This document shows, piece after piece, positions 34,837-46,897 of a DNA stretch of 64,000 nt. Below the pieces are notes generated by a model, which was not told where the DNA came from, ran no database searches, and saw only the letters and a list, made by a program, of their open reading frames with translations. The translations under genes and the position numbers were made by a program. Within the stretch, counting starts at the first letter, position 1. Each line of letters opens with the position of its first letter. The stretch is from Streptomyces sp. TRM68416 (GTDB lineage Bacteria; Actinomycetota; Actinomycetes; Streptomycetales; Streptomycetaceae), in contig NZ_JACVWU010000016.1 in assembly GCF_014596915.1 (NCBI RefSeq), forward strand, positions 163,782-227,781. The letters are read 5' to 3'.

Positions 34837-35674
34837 GCACACCAGCGAGAAGTACCCCAGCGAGCAGACCCCCACCGTCATCGCCGACCGCGTCGACATC
34901 GTCTACCGGGTCAACGGCACCGGCGCCGGCCGCGGCTCCGCCACCGCCGCCCTCAACCGCATCATGCGCCGCAAGCAGACCGAGAAGGCGGCCGGCGTCC
35001 GCAAGGTGCACGCCGTGCGGAACGTGTCCTTCGTCGCGTACAAGGGCGAGGCCATCGGCCTCATCGGCACCAACGGCTCCGGCAAGTCCACCCTGCTCAA
35101 GGCCGTCGCGGGCCTGTTGCCGGTGGAGAACGGCGCCATCTACACCGACGGCCAGCCCTCCCTCCTCGGCGTCAACGCGGCCCTGATGAGCGACCTGACC
35201 GGCGAGCGCAACGTCTTCCTCGGCGGCCTCGCCATGGGCATGTCCCGCGAGCAGATCAAGGAGCGCTACCAGGAGATCGTCGACTTCTCCGGCATCAACG
35301 ACAAGGGCGACTTCATCACCCTGCCCATGCGCACCTACTCCTCCGGCATGGGCGCCCGGCTCCGCTTCTCCATCGCCGCCGCCAAGGACCACGACGTCCT
35401 CCTCATCGACGAGGCCCTCGCCACCGGCGACGCCTCCTTCCGCAAGCGGTCCGAGGCCCGCATCCGCGAACTGCGGCAGCACGCGGGCACGGTCTTCCTG
35501 GTCAGCCACAGCAACAAGTCGATCCGCGACACCTGCGACCGGGTGCTCTGGCTGGAACGCGGCGAACTGCGCATGGACGGCCCCACGGAGGACGTCATGA
35601 AGGAGTACGAGGCGTTCACCGGCGACAAGAAGCCCAAGGCCAGGCCAAAGCCGAAGCCGAAACAGCCCGCCTAG
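34829..35674 (+). CDS. ABC polysaccharide/teichoic acid exporter ATPase (TagH-like)
   Basis: 281-residue ATPase. Walker A GTNGSGKS at 80-87, signature SSGMGAR at 171-177, Walker B LLIDEAL at 191-197. YSSGMGARLRFSIA and SFRKRSEARI are typical of TagH/Wzt proteins. GTG start overlaps the permease gene. The Lys/Pro-rich tail (KPKARPKPKPKQPA) has no carbohydrate-binding domain, unlike long Wzt proteins, so export probably is not end-group selective through this subunit. Confidence 0.92.
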   Translation: MAEHTSEKYPSEQTPTVIADRVDIVYRVNGTGAGRGSATAALNRIMRRKQTEKAAGVRKVHAVRNVSFVAYKGEAIGLIGTNGSGKSTLLKAVAGLLPVENGAIYTDGQPSLLGVNAALMSDLTGERNVFLGGLAMGMSREQIKERYQEIVDFSGINDKGDFITLPMRTYSSGMGARLRFSIAAAKDHDVLLIDEALATGDASFRKRSEARIRELRQHAGTVFLVSHSNKSIRDTCDRVLWLERGELRMDGPTEDVMKEYEAFTGDKKPKARPKPKPKQPA

Positions 35675-35685
35675 CCCCTACGGAC

Positions 35686-35727
35686 ACCAGGGCGCCCCGA
35701 GCCTCTCCCGGCTCGGGGCGCCCTGGT
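35686..35727. terminator. bidirectional intrinsic terminator
   Basis: Perfect 18-bp stem ACCAGGGCGCCCCGAGCC / GGCTCGGGGCGCCCTGGT, loop TCTCCC, between the convergent TagH-like gene and gdh. Confidence 0.88.
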
Positions 35728-35738
35728 CGTCGTACCGG

Positions 35739-38700
35739 CTACGAATGCGTCCGCAGCAGGGTGCGCATCGTCCGCATCGCCACCGACAGGTTGGCGAGGT
35801 CGAACGCGTCCGAGCCCTGGATCTCCTCCAGCGTGGTGCGCGCCCGGCCCAGGATCGCGGCGTTCTTCTCCTCCCACGCCTTGAACCGCTGCTCCGGCGT
35901 GGAGGTGCCGTTGCCGACGGCGAGGACGTCCGCGGTCAGGGCCGCGTGGGCGGCGTAGAGGTCCTCGCGGATGGAGGCGCGGGCCATGGACTGCCAGCGG
36001 TCGGCGCGGGGCAGCTCGATGATGCGGTCCATGAGCTGGGTGATCCGCAGCCGGTCGGCGAGGTCGTAGTAGACCTCGGCGACGTCCAGCGGCTCCTTGC
36101 CCGTGCGGTCGGCCACCGAGACGATGTCGAGCGCCGGGAAGGCGGAGGAGAACCCGGCCACGCGCGTGGCGATCTCGTCCGGGACGCCGGCGCCGGACAG
36201 CTCGTCGAAGATCTGCTGGTACCACTCCAGATCCGCGCCGCGCAGCAGCTTCGGCAGTTCCTGCCACACCTGCTCGACCCGCTCGCCGAAGAAATCGACG
36301 GTCTCGGTGAGCTGCACCGGCTGCGGCCGGTTGTTGAGCAGCCAGCGCGTGCCGCGCTCCACCAGCCGGCGCGAGTGCAGCCGGATCCGGGTGAGTACGG
36401 CGGCCTCGACCCGGTTGTCCAGGGTCTCGACCGCGTCCCACACGGGCGCCGAGCGGAAGATCGCGCGGGCCGCGGTCTGCGCCCGGACGATCTCCTCCAG
36501 CGAGGCACCGGTCTCCTCGCGCAGCCGGTGCAGATACGTCGTACCGCCCGTGTTGACCGTGTCGTTGACCAGCACGGTCGTGGTGATCTCGCGGCGCAGC
36601 GGGTGGCTGTCGATGTGCTCGGCGAACTGCTCGCGCAGCGCGGACGGGAAGTACGCGTGCAGCAGCCGGTGCAGGTAGGGGTCGTCCGGCAGCGAGGTGT
36701 GCAGCAGCTCCTCGGCGACCGTGATCTTCGTGTACGCCAGCAGCACGGCCGTCTCCGGGCCGGTCAGGCCGTGCCCCTGGGCGAGGCGTTCACGGATCTG
36801 GCGGTCGGTGGGCAGGAACTCCAGCGCCCGGTCCAGATGCCCCTCGCGGACCAGGTGCTTCATGAAGCGCTGCTGGGCGTGGAGCATGTCCTTGGACTGG
36901 GCGAGGGCGTTGGCGATCGCCGTGTTCTGCGCGTAGTTGTTGCGCAGGACCAGCCGGCCGACCTCGTCGGTCATCTCCGCGAGCAGCTTGTTGCGCTGCT
37001 TGACGGTCATGTCGCCGTCCGAGACCAGGCCGTTGAGCAGGATCTTGATGTTCACCTCGTGGTCGGAGGTGTCCACGCCCGCGCTGTTGTCGATGGCGTC
37101 GGTGTTGACCCGGCCGCCGTGCGTGGCGAACTCGATCCGGCCCAGCTGGGTCAGGCCCAGGTTGCCGCCCTCGCCGACGACCTTGACGCGCAGGTCGGCG
37201 CCGTCGACCCGGATGGCGTCGTTGGCCTTGTCGCCGACGTCCGCGTGGGACTCGGTGGAGGCCTTCACGTACGTGCCGATGCCGCCGTTCCACAGCAGGT
37301 CCACCGGCGCCTTGAGGATCGCCTTCATCAGCTCGGCCGGCGTCATCTTGGACACCTTGCCCTCGATGCCGAGGGCCTCGCGGATGTGGGCGTTGAGCTG
37401 GATCGCCTTGGCGGTACGGGGGAAGACGCCGCCGCCCGACGAGATCAGCTCGGTGTTGTAGTCGGCCCAGCTGGAGCGGGGCAGCTCGAAGACGCGGCGG
37501 CGCTCGGCGTAGCCGGTGGCCGCGTCCGGGTTCGGGTCGATGAAGATGTGCCGGTGGTCGAAGGCGGCCACCAGCCGGATGTGCTCGCTGAGCAGCATGC
37601 CGTTGCCGAACACGTCACCGGACATGTCGCCGATGCCGACGACCGTGAAGTCCTCGGACTGGGTGTCCACGTCCAGCTCCCGGAAGTGCCGCTTGACGGA
37701 CTCCCAGGCGCCGCGGGCGGTGATGCCCATGCCCTTGTGGTCGTAGCCGGCCGAACCGCCGGAGGCGAAGGCGTCGCCGAGCCAGAAGTTGTACGTCTGG
37801 GCGACCTCGTTGGCGATGTCGGAGAAGGTCGCGGTGCCCTTGTCGGCGGCGACGACGAGGTAGGTGTCGTCCTCGTCGTGCCGGACGACGTCGGCCGGGG
37901 GCACGACCTCGCCCGCGACCATGTTGTCGGTGATGTCGAGCAGCGCCGAGATGAACGTCCTGTAGCTGGCGATGCCCTCGGCCAGCCACGCGTCCCGGTC
38001 CACGCCCGGGTCGGGCAACTGCTTGGCGACGAACCCGCCCTTGGCGCCGACCGGCACGATGACGGTGTTCTTCACCATCTGCGCCTTGACCAGGCCGAGG
38101 ATCTCCGTCCGGAAGTCCTCACGCCGGTCGGACCAGCGCAGGCCGCCGCGCGCGACCTTGCCGAAGCGCAGGTGCACGCCCTCGACGCGCGGCGAGTACA
38201 CCCAGATCTCGAACGCGGGGCGCGGCGCCGGCAGGTCCGGGATGGCCTGCGGGTCGAACTTCATGGAGACGTAGTCGTGCGGCTTCCCGCCGCCGGCCTC
38301 CTGGAAGAAGTTCGTGCGCAGGGTCGCCTTGATGACGGTGAGGAAGGAGCGCAGGATGCGGTCCTCGTCGAGCGAGGCCACCTGCTCCAGCGCCGCGTCG
38401 ACCTCTTCGAGCAGGGCGTCCACGATCTCGTGCCCGGCGCGCTGCCGGTCCGGCGACATCCGCGCCTCGAACAGGGAGACGAGCAGCCGGGTGGTGTGGA
38501 CGTTGTTGCGGAGGGTGTCCTCCATGTAGTCCTGGCTGAACGTGGAACCGGCCTGGCGCAGGTACTTGGCGTAGGCCCGCAGCACCATCGCCTGGCGCCA
38601 GTTCAGTCCGGCGCTCAGCACCAGCGCGTTGAAGCCGTCGTTCTCGGCCTGCCCGGTCCAGGTGGCGGCGAAGGCCTCCTGGAAGCGCTCGCGGGCGTCG

Positions 38701-40667
38701 TCGCCGCTGTAGTCGCCGTTCTTCGCGGTCGGCATGCGCAGACCGAAGTCGTAGATCCAGGCGGCACTGCGGTCGGCGCAGCGCAGTTCGTACGGCCGCT
38801 CGTCGACGACCTCGACACCGAGCCGGCTGAGCACCGGCAGCACCGCGGACAGCGAGACGGAGCCGCCCTTGCGGTAGATCTTGAAGCGGCGCTCCTCGGG
38901 GGCGGCGCCGACGGGCTCGTACAGGCTCAGCGCGAAGTTGTGGTCCTCGGTGAGCTGTTCGAGGTGGACGAGGTCGGCGACCGCCGCGCGCGGGGTGTGG
39001 TCGGCCTTGTAGCCCTCGGGGAAGGCGTTGTTGTAGCGGCGCAGCAGCTCCGCCGCCTGCTCCTCGCCGAGTTCGGCGTTGAGGGCTTCGGCGAACCCGT
39101 CGGCCCACGAGCGCGCGGCCTCCACCAGGCGGGCCTCGATGCGCTCCTTGTCCGCGTCGCTGAGCTCCGGCAGCTCGGTGCCCTGCGGGACCCGGACCAC
39201 GAAGTGCAGCCGGGAGAGGATCGACTCGGTGTTCCAGGCGGTGAAGTCGACGCTGATGCCGCCGAGCTCCTCCTTCAGGATGTCGATGATCCGCAGCCGG
39301 ACGCCGGTGGTGTAGCGGTCGCGGGGCAGGTAGACGAGGGCGGAGTAGTAGCGCCCGTACTCGTCCTGGCGCAGGTAGAGCCGGAGACGGCGGCGCTCCT
39401 GGAGGTACAGGACGCTGGTGACGATCGCCTGCAGTTCGTCGGGGGGCGTCTGGAAGAGCTCGTCGCGCGGGTAGGTCTCCAGGATCTGGAGCAGGTCGCG
39501 GCCGTCGTGGCTGTTGGGCGAGAACCCGGCGCGCTTGAGGACCTCGTCGACCTTGCGTCGGATGACCGGGACGCGGCGGACGGACTCGGTGTAGGCGGCG
39601 GAGGAGAACAGCCCGAGGAACCGGCGCTCACCGACCACATTGCCGTCCGCGTCGAACTTCTTGACGCCGATGTAGTCCAGGTACGACGGCCGGTGGACGG
39701 TGGCGCGGCTGTTGGCCTTGGTGAGGACCAGCAGCTTGTGCTCGCGGGCCTTGGCGCGGGCGTCGGCCGGCAGCCGCTCGAAGGACGGGCTGACGGGGTG
39801 GGAGTCCTCACCGGCGTGGTGCGGGTCGGAACGCAGGATGCCGAGCCCGGTGCCCGGAACGGCCGCGAGGGAGTCGTCGTCCCGGAGCTGGTACTCCCGG
39901 TAGCCCAGGAAGGTGAAGTGATCGGCGGCCAGCCAGCGCAGCAGCTCGCGGGCTTCCTCGACCTCCGGCCGGGCCAGGTCCCCGGGCATGTGCTCCTCGC
40001 CGAGGCTCTCGCCGATGCGGATCGCCGCGTCCCGCATCTTCTCCCAGTCCTCGACGGCCTCGCGGACGTCGGACAGGATGCGCAGCAGGTCGTTGGTGAT
40101 CTGCTTCAGGTCGGCGCGGTCGGTCTCGCGGTCGATCTCGACGTGGATCCAGGACTCGGTGTGCGCGTCGTGCGGACGCTCACCGGCCGCCGGGGGGTTG
40201 CTGAGCACCTCGACGAGCCTGCCGGTGACATCGCGGCGGACGACGACCTGGGGGTGGATGACGACGTGGATGCCACGCCCCTGCCGGGTCAGCTCGTTGG
40301 TGACCGAGTCGACGAGGAAGGGCATGTCGTCGGTGACGACCTCGACGACGGAGTGGCTGCAGGTCCAGCCGTTCTCCTCCACGGTCGGGGTGTGGACCCG
40401 CACGTTGGCCGTGCCCTGCGGGCGCGTCTCGGCCAGCCGGTAGTGCGAGAAGGCGGCTCCGAAGATGTCGACCGGGTCGCGGTCGCCGAGGTCCTCCGGG
40501 GCGGTGTGCAGGTAGTAGCGCTGGAGGAACGAGAGCACGGTGTCCCGGTCCGGGGTGCTCTCGCCCGGTGTCCCAGTCGGTAGGTGCCCCCCGACCGGGC
40601 TGTTCTCAGCTACCCGGGCGGCCCGTTCGAGCAGCTCGGCCTTGGCTTCGTCCAGCTTGGTCTGCAT
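35739..40667 (-). CDS. gdh: large NAD-dependent glutamate dehydrogenase
   Basis: 1642-residue catabolic enzyme of the 180-kDa class first described in Streptomyces, converting glutamate to 2-oxoglutarate and ammonium with NAD. The long N-terminal half carries ACT-like regulatory segments. The catalytic part includes KAQMVKNTVIVPVGAKGGFV and the dinucleotide-binding core GIGDMSGDVFGNGMLLSEHI. ATG at 40667 with AGAGGACA just before it. Single-gene unit ending at a strong terminator. In this class activity is controlled by ligands and sometimes by FHA proteins; no GarA-like gene is adjacent. Confidence 0.95.
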   Translation of the reverse strand: MQTKLDEAKAELLERAARVAENSPVGGHLPTGTPGESTPDRDTVLSFLQRYYLHTAPEDLGDRDPVDIFGAAFSHYRLAETRPQGTANVRVHTPTVEENGWTCSHSVVEVVTDDMPFLVDSVTNELTRQGRGIHVVIHPQVVVRRDVTGRLVEVLSNPPAAGERPHDAHTESWIHVEIDRETDRADLKQITNDLLRILSDVREAVEDWEKMRDAAIRIGESLGEEHMPGDLARPEVEEARELLRWLAADHFTFLGYREYQLRDDDSLAAVPGTGLGILRSDPHHAGEDSHPVSPSFERLPADARAKAREHKLLVLTKANSRATVHRPSYLDYIGVKKFDADGNVVGERRFLGLFSSAAYTESVRRVPVIRRKVDEVLKRAGFSPNSHDGRDLLQILETYPRDELFQTPPDELQAIVTSVLYLQERRRLRLYLRQDEYGRYYSALVYLPRDRYTTGVRLRIIDILKEELGGISVDFTAWNTESILSRLHFVVRVPQGTELPELSDADKERIEARLVEAARSWADGFAEALNAELGEEQAAELLRRYNNAFPEGYKADHTPRAAVADLVHLEQLTEDHNFALSLYEPVGAAPEERRFKIYRKGGSVSLSAVLPVLSRLGVEVVDERPYELRCADRSAAWIYDFGLRMPTAKNGDYSGDDARERFQEAFAATWTGQAENDGFNALVLSAGLNWRQAMVLRAYAKYLRQAGSTFSQDYMEDTLRNNVHTTRLLVSLFEARMSPDRQRAGHEIVDALLEEVDAALEQVASLDEDRILRSFLTVIKATLRTNFFQEAGGGKPHDYVSMKFDPQAIPDLPAPRPAFEIWVYSPRVEGVHLRFGKVARGGLRWSDRREDFRTEILGLVKAQMVKNTVIVPVGAKGGFVAKQLPDPGVDRDAWLAEGIASYRTFISALLDITDNMVAGEVVPPADVVRHDEDDTYLVVAADKGTATFSDIANEVAQTYNFWLGDAFASGGSAGYDHKGMGITARGAWESVKRHFRELDVDTQSEDFTVVGIGDMSGDVFGNGMLLSEHIRLVAAFDHRHIFIDPNPDAATGYAERRRVFELPRSSWADYNTELISSGGGVFPRTAKAIQLNAHIREALGIEGKVSKMTPAELMKAILKAPVDLLWNGGIGTYVKASTESHADVGDKANDAIRVDGADLRVKVVGEGGNLGLTQLGRIEFATHGGRVNTDAIDNSAGVDTSDHEVNIKILLNGLVSDGDMTVKQRNKLLAEMTDEVGRLVLRNNYAQNTAIANALAQSKDMLHAQQRFMKHLVREGHLDRALEFLPTDRQIRERLAQGHGLTGPETAVLLAYTKITVAEELLHTSLPDDPYLHRLLHAYFPSALREQFAEHIDSHPLRREITTTVLVNDTVNTGGTTYLHRLREETGASLEEIVRAQTAARAIFRSAPVWDAVETLDNRVEAAVLTRIRLHSRRLVERGTRWLLNNRPQPVQLTETVDFFGERVEQVWQELPKLLRGADLEWYQQIFDELSGAGVPDEIATRVAGFSSAFPALDIVSVADRTGKEPLDVAEVYYDLADRLRITQLMDRIIELPRADRWQSMARASIREDLYAAHAALTADVLAVGNGTSTPEQRFKAWEEKNAAILGRARTTLEEIQGSDAFDLANLSVAMRTMRTLLRTHS

Positions 40668-41249
40668 TGTCCTCTGGCTCCTGTCGCGCGCCGTTGCGTG
40701 ACGTTGAAGGAAGTACGGTCTCGTCTCCTCCGGCGTTACGTCGTGACGCGGGGTGTCCGGTCTGCTTCGACGCTATGCCGCGAGGTGAGATGAGCGGGGG
40801 GATGTCAGCCAATTTCGCCGCGCCCGACGGGTGTGACACTGCTCTCGGCAGTCCCTGCACATCGGGGTTGTGCGGCGTCCGGGGAACTCTCACGCCCCGG
40901 CCCCGCCTGCGAAGACCAGCGACCGCCGCCCGGTCACGGATGTCGTCCGTGTTCGCCGGGCGCAGGGCAGGGGCGACAGTGCCCCCGCGAGCTATCGCGC
41001 TGATCACGCCACAAGGCTATCGCCCCTGACCCGGCCCCCGTCATGAGCCGTATGTGTACAAAACTTGGCCCGGAACTTTGACATTCTGCACAGGCCCGAC
41101 CTGACGACTCCTGCCGTAACCACCACGGCCACCGTCCACCCTGCGGGCATGAGTGCCGCCTGGGGCGGCACGGGTGGGCGCAGGCGGCACCCCGTCAGCG
41201 CCGGGCCGCGCGACCCGCCCCCGGCCGACGGCTACCCGCGGCACCCCGC
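40668..41249. other. intergenic region upstream of gdh
   Basis: 582 bases with no coding sequence I can support in any frame. It must include the gdh promoter. A short AT-richer segment around 41050-41100 (ACAAAACTTGG, ACTTTGACATTCTGCAC) could be promoter DNA reading rightwards, but no gene follows on that strand. Copy C of the family-1 repeat occupies 41140-41206, near the stop of the HAD gene. Confidence 0.55.
41140..41206. repeat. dispersed intergenic repeat, family 1, copy C (short)
   Basis: CCTGCGGGCATGAGTGCCGC, then CTGGGGCGGCACGGGTGGGC, then GCAGGCGGCACCCCG: the same plan as the left part of copy B with a few insertions and substitutions. It includes the GTGCCGC...GCGGCAC hairpin. The conserved 79-bp right part of copies A and B is absent. 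Confidence 0.7.
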
Positions 41250-41915
41250 CTACGCCGCCAACCGCTCCGCCTCCGCGACCGCCTCGTCCAATGTGTCCAC
41301 CACCGGAACGCCCACACCCTCAAGGCTGGCCCGACTGTGCGACCCCCCGGTGTACAGCACGGCCCGCGCCCCCACCCGCCGCGCCGCCACCGCATCATCC
41401 GCAGCGTCCCCGATCACCACCGTCCGCGCAGGATCCACCCCGTCCAGCGCCGAGAGATGCCGCACCATGTGCTCGGCCTTGCTGCCCCCGGAGGGCCCCG
41501 TGCGCCCGTCCACCCGTATGAAGTGGCCCTCGATCCCGAACCCCCGCACCAGCGGAACCAGTTCGTCGTGGCCGTACATGCTGAGAATGGACTGACTGCG
41601 CCCCGTCGCCCGCCAGTCCGCCAGCAGCTCGGTCACCCCTGCGGTCAGCCCGCACCGCACCCGGTGCTCCGTGTAGTACCGGTGGAAGGTCTCGTCCATG
41701 ACCTCCCACTCGGCGTCCGTCGGCAGCCGCCCCAGCAACCGCTCGTAGAACTTCGGCACCGGCACGCAGTACAGCGTCCGGTACTGCTCCATCGTGATCG
41801 GCGCCAGCCCCAGCTCGCCGAACGCCGCGTTCGTCGCCCCGATGATCGCGTCGTTGTCGTGGAACAGCGTCCCGTTCCAGTCCCAGACGATGTGCGCCCC
41901 TGTCTGCATCCCCAT
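41250..41915 (-). CDS. HAD-superfamily hydrolase with Asn-variant motif I
   Basis: 221-residue phosphatase-like protein (ATG at 41915; another ATG two codons later is equally possible). Motif I reads VWDWNGTLFHDN: nucleophile D12 is present but the usual second Asp (acid/base) is N14. Motif II serine in SQSILSMYGHDE, motif III lysine in GGSKAEHM, motif IV VVIGDAADDAVAA are all present, and the cap is helical as in phosphoglycolate phosphatase-like proteins. This WDWNGTL form is widespread in one HAD subgroup, so it is likely functional; substrate unknown. Confidence 0.85.
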   Translation of the reverse strand: MGMQTGAHIVWDWNGTLFHDNDAIIGATNAAFGELGLAPITMEQYRTLYCVPVPKFYERLLGRLPTDAEWEVMDETFHRYYTEHRVRCGLTAGVTELLADWRATGRSQSILSMYGHDELVPLVRGFGIEGHFIRVDGRTGPSGGSKAEHMVRHLSALDGVDPARTVVIGDAADDAVAARRVGARAVLYTGGSHSRASLEGVGVPVVDTLDEAVAEAERLAA

Positions 41916-41989
41916 GCCAAAAACGTACCCGCCGCCACTGACAATCAAGAGAACCGCAGGTCACGAATGCGGAGCCACAGCGGTCACAC

Positions 41990-42505
41990 TCAGCCGCCGA
42001 GCCCCACCAGGTTCGGGATCTCCTGCGTCGCGTACCAGAGCAGCTCGTGGTCCTCGGCCCCGTCCACGACGAACTGCGCGTCGTCGTCCCCGCCGTCCGC
42101 CGCCTCCAGCGCCCCCACCGCCGCCGTCACGTCCGCCTCCGCGTCCCCGGCGTCGACATGGACCGACGCCGCCTTGGCCAACGGCACCGGCCCCGCGACC
42201 CGCACCTCGCCGAGCGCGGCCGGATCGAGCCCCCGGTCCGGGTCGGCCGTCGCCGCGCCGTCGGGCACGTCGACGGCGACCACGACCCGGCGCCGCACCG
42301 CCCCGGGCTCCGTGGCCAGCAGCCGCAGGGAGGCCAGCGCGGCCCGGTTCAGCGCCGCGTACTCCAGCTCCTCGATGTCGTCGGAGAGGTACCACTCACG
42401 CAGCCCGGGCGTCACGGCGTAGGCGACGAGCGGCCCGGCCCCCAGCTCACCCGTCTCGTACGCCTCGGCGAGACCGAGGAGGGTCGAGGGGACGTAGACG
42501 CGCAT
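41990..42505 (-). CDS. conserved hypothetical protein (DUF6912-like)
   Basis: 171-residue soluble protein, ATG at 42505 (MRVYVPSTLLGLAEAYETGE). It has an acidic overall character with an alternation of VAVDVPDG and VHVDAGDAEADV segments and ends WYATQEIPNLVGLGG. This resembles a conserved actinobacterial hypothetical family; no catalytic or metal motif stands out. Located between the HAD gene and the Rv3235-family gene. Confidence 0.8.
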   Translation of the reverse strand: MRVYVPSTLLGLAEAYETGELGAGPLVAYAVTPGLREWYLSDDIEELEYAALNRAALASLRLLATEPGAVRRRVVVAVDVPDGAATADPDRGLDPAALGEVRVAGPVPLAKAASVHVDAGDAEADVTAAVGALEAADGGDDDAQFVVDGAEDHELLWYATQEIPNLVGLGG

Positions 42506-42834
42506 GGCTGGCCGCTTTCGTGGTCGGAGGGCTCCACAGAGGTCTCCGGAGAGGCGTTCCCGCACTCCCGAAGGGGCCTTCAGGATACGTGCGGGCGTCC
42601 CCTTTCGGGTTCCCGCCCAGGCCCCCTGCGCCGTCCACTCCCGTCCCGGAACTCACCCGGCCCACCCCCGCCGACCCGGGCTCCGGCACCCCTGCGCCAG
42701 CCGGATAGGTGAACTTTCCGGCCCCCGCACCCGGCCCCCACCCACGCTTGCCGTCGCCCTCGCCGCCCCCGTACAAGATCCCCAACCCGAAGTTACCGCC
42801 CGGTATCCCCGGGCCCGTCGATGCGAGGGCACCC
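42506..42834. other. intergenic region before the Rv3235-family gene
   Basis: 329 bases between divergent genes. Very GC-rich and C-skewed on the plus strand, with no RNA gene or repeat I can recognise and no convincing promoter boxes. It must contain the start signals of both neighbours. Confidence 0.5.
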
Positions 42835-43579
42835 ATGAACAAGGTCATGACGAGGGCACAGGGCGCACAGGGCCAGCACCCGGGCGCCCGCCCGCCGGGC
42901 CGCCGCGACACCCGCCGCCCCGGCGGCACCCCACCCCGCACCCCAGGCCCGGGCAGCACCCGCACGGCGACCCCCGAAGGCCGCCCGCCGGCCTCCCCCA
43001 CCTCCACCAGGCTCTCCACCCGCCCCCGCGACACCCGCCCCACACCGGCCCCCGGCCGCAGCAACACCACCCCGAACGCACGCACCACACCCCCGGGCCA
43101 GAGCACCGCCCTCCACCCTCTCCACCCCCTCCAGGCCCCCCAGATCTCCCAGGACAGCCCCACAGCCCCCTCCCCCTCCGTACCGCCCCAGACCCCCCGC
43201 CGCCCCGTCCCCGCCCTCCCCACGCCCGTCACGCAGCCGCGCCCCACGGACGTCTTCGCCGACCGCCTCCTCGCGGTCCTGAGCGGACAGCGCCCCGTGC
43301 ACTGCATGCTCCGGCACACCCGCGGGCCGCGCCTACGACGACCTGGCCTGGCTCGCCGAACGCGGCCCCCTGCGCACCACCCGCGGCTCCCGCCCCGTCG
43401 TCAGGGACATCGGCTACTACGTCCCCTCCCCCGGCACCATCGAGGCCTTCGCCCGCATCGGCGCCGGCGACCGGCTGCGGGCCATGGCCTTCCGCCTGGA
43501 ACAGGGCCGGGATCTGCGCTGGCGCTGCACCGCCGTGGAACTCGGCGGCCCGCGCAGGCCGCGCGCGAACGACGACTGA
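42835..43579 (+). pseudogene. Rv3235-family gene interrupted by a +1 frameshift
   Basis: Frame 1 from ATG 42835 encodes an Arg/Pro-rich disordered N-terminus and then the conserved start VFADRLLAVLSGQRPVH up to HTRG. At 43324-43329 (GGGCCG) that frame leaves the family sequence. Continuing in frame 2 gives RAYDDLAWLAERGPLRT, VVRDIGYYVPSPG and FRLEQGRDLRWRCTAVELGG to a TGA at 43577-43579. Total length is 3x248+1, so one extra base, most simply one G of GGG at 43324-43326, explains the break. It is either a real mutation or a sequencing error. The family neighbours secA in actinobacteria and its function is unknown. Confidence 0.8.
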
Positions 43580-43580
43580 G

Positions 43581-43670
43581 GGCACGGCACCGCTCCGCAC
43601 CCGCCCACAGGCACGGCACCGCCCCGCACCCCCGCCCATGGGCACGCCACCGCTCCACGCACCAAAGGAC
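43581..43670. repeat. degenerate ~30-bp tandem repeats after the Rv3235-family gene
   Basis: Three imperfect units beginning GGCACGGCACCGCTCCGCAC (43581), GGCACGGCACCGCCCCGCAC (43610) and GGCACGCCACCGCTCCACGC (43641). Non-coding; directly after the stop codon. Confidence 0.6.
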
Positions 43671-43718
43671 AGGCCGCACCCGCACCCGCCGAGGGCACGC
43701 CACCGCCGTATACGCCGA

Positions 43719-43749
43719 AGGGCCGGGCACCCCAAGGTGACCCGGCCCT
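43719..43749. terminator. bidirectional terminator between the Rv3235-family gene and secA
   Basis: Stem AGGGCCGGG / CCCGGCCCT continued by CACC / GGTG with one bulged A and a CCAA loop. Lies between the convergent stops, 39 bases beyond the secA stop. Confidence 0.75.
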
Positions 43750-43787
43750 CTCAGCCCGTACGGCGCCCTCCCGGGCACCGCTTCCGG

Positions 43788-46628
<2,841 letters not shown>

Positions 46629-46897
46629 GGGGGTTGGTCTCCTTGCCGGTCGGGCCTGGGACGGTCGGTTCCATTTGACGTGACTGAGCAACGGCCATCG
46701 TATGCGAGGACCCCGCCACGCCGGGAGCCTGCTGGTGACGCCGACCCTTCACTGCTTCAAATCTCCGTCAAAGGGGACAACGGCCGGGGGGCGCGGATGG
46801 TGCCGCCCCCGCCCACGAATTGTGCGGAACGCACGCGCGCGGTCACCCAGCGCGAAATGAATGGCGCGCTCGGTGAGGCTCCGAGCAGAATCGGCCG

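Noticed and set aside
35745..40583. A 1612-codon open frame on the plus strand antisense to gdh
   Set aside because: High-GC genes with biased third positions leave long open frames on the opposite strand. The protein has no recognisable domain and the minus-strand frame is an obvious full-length glutamate dehydrogenase.
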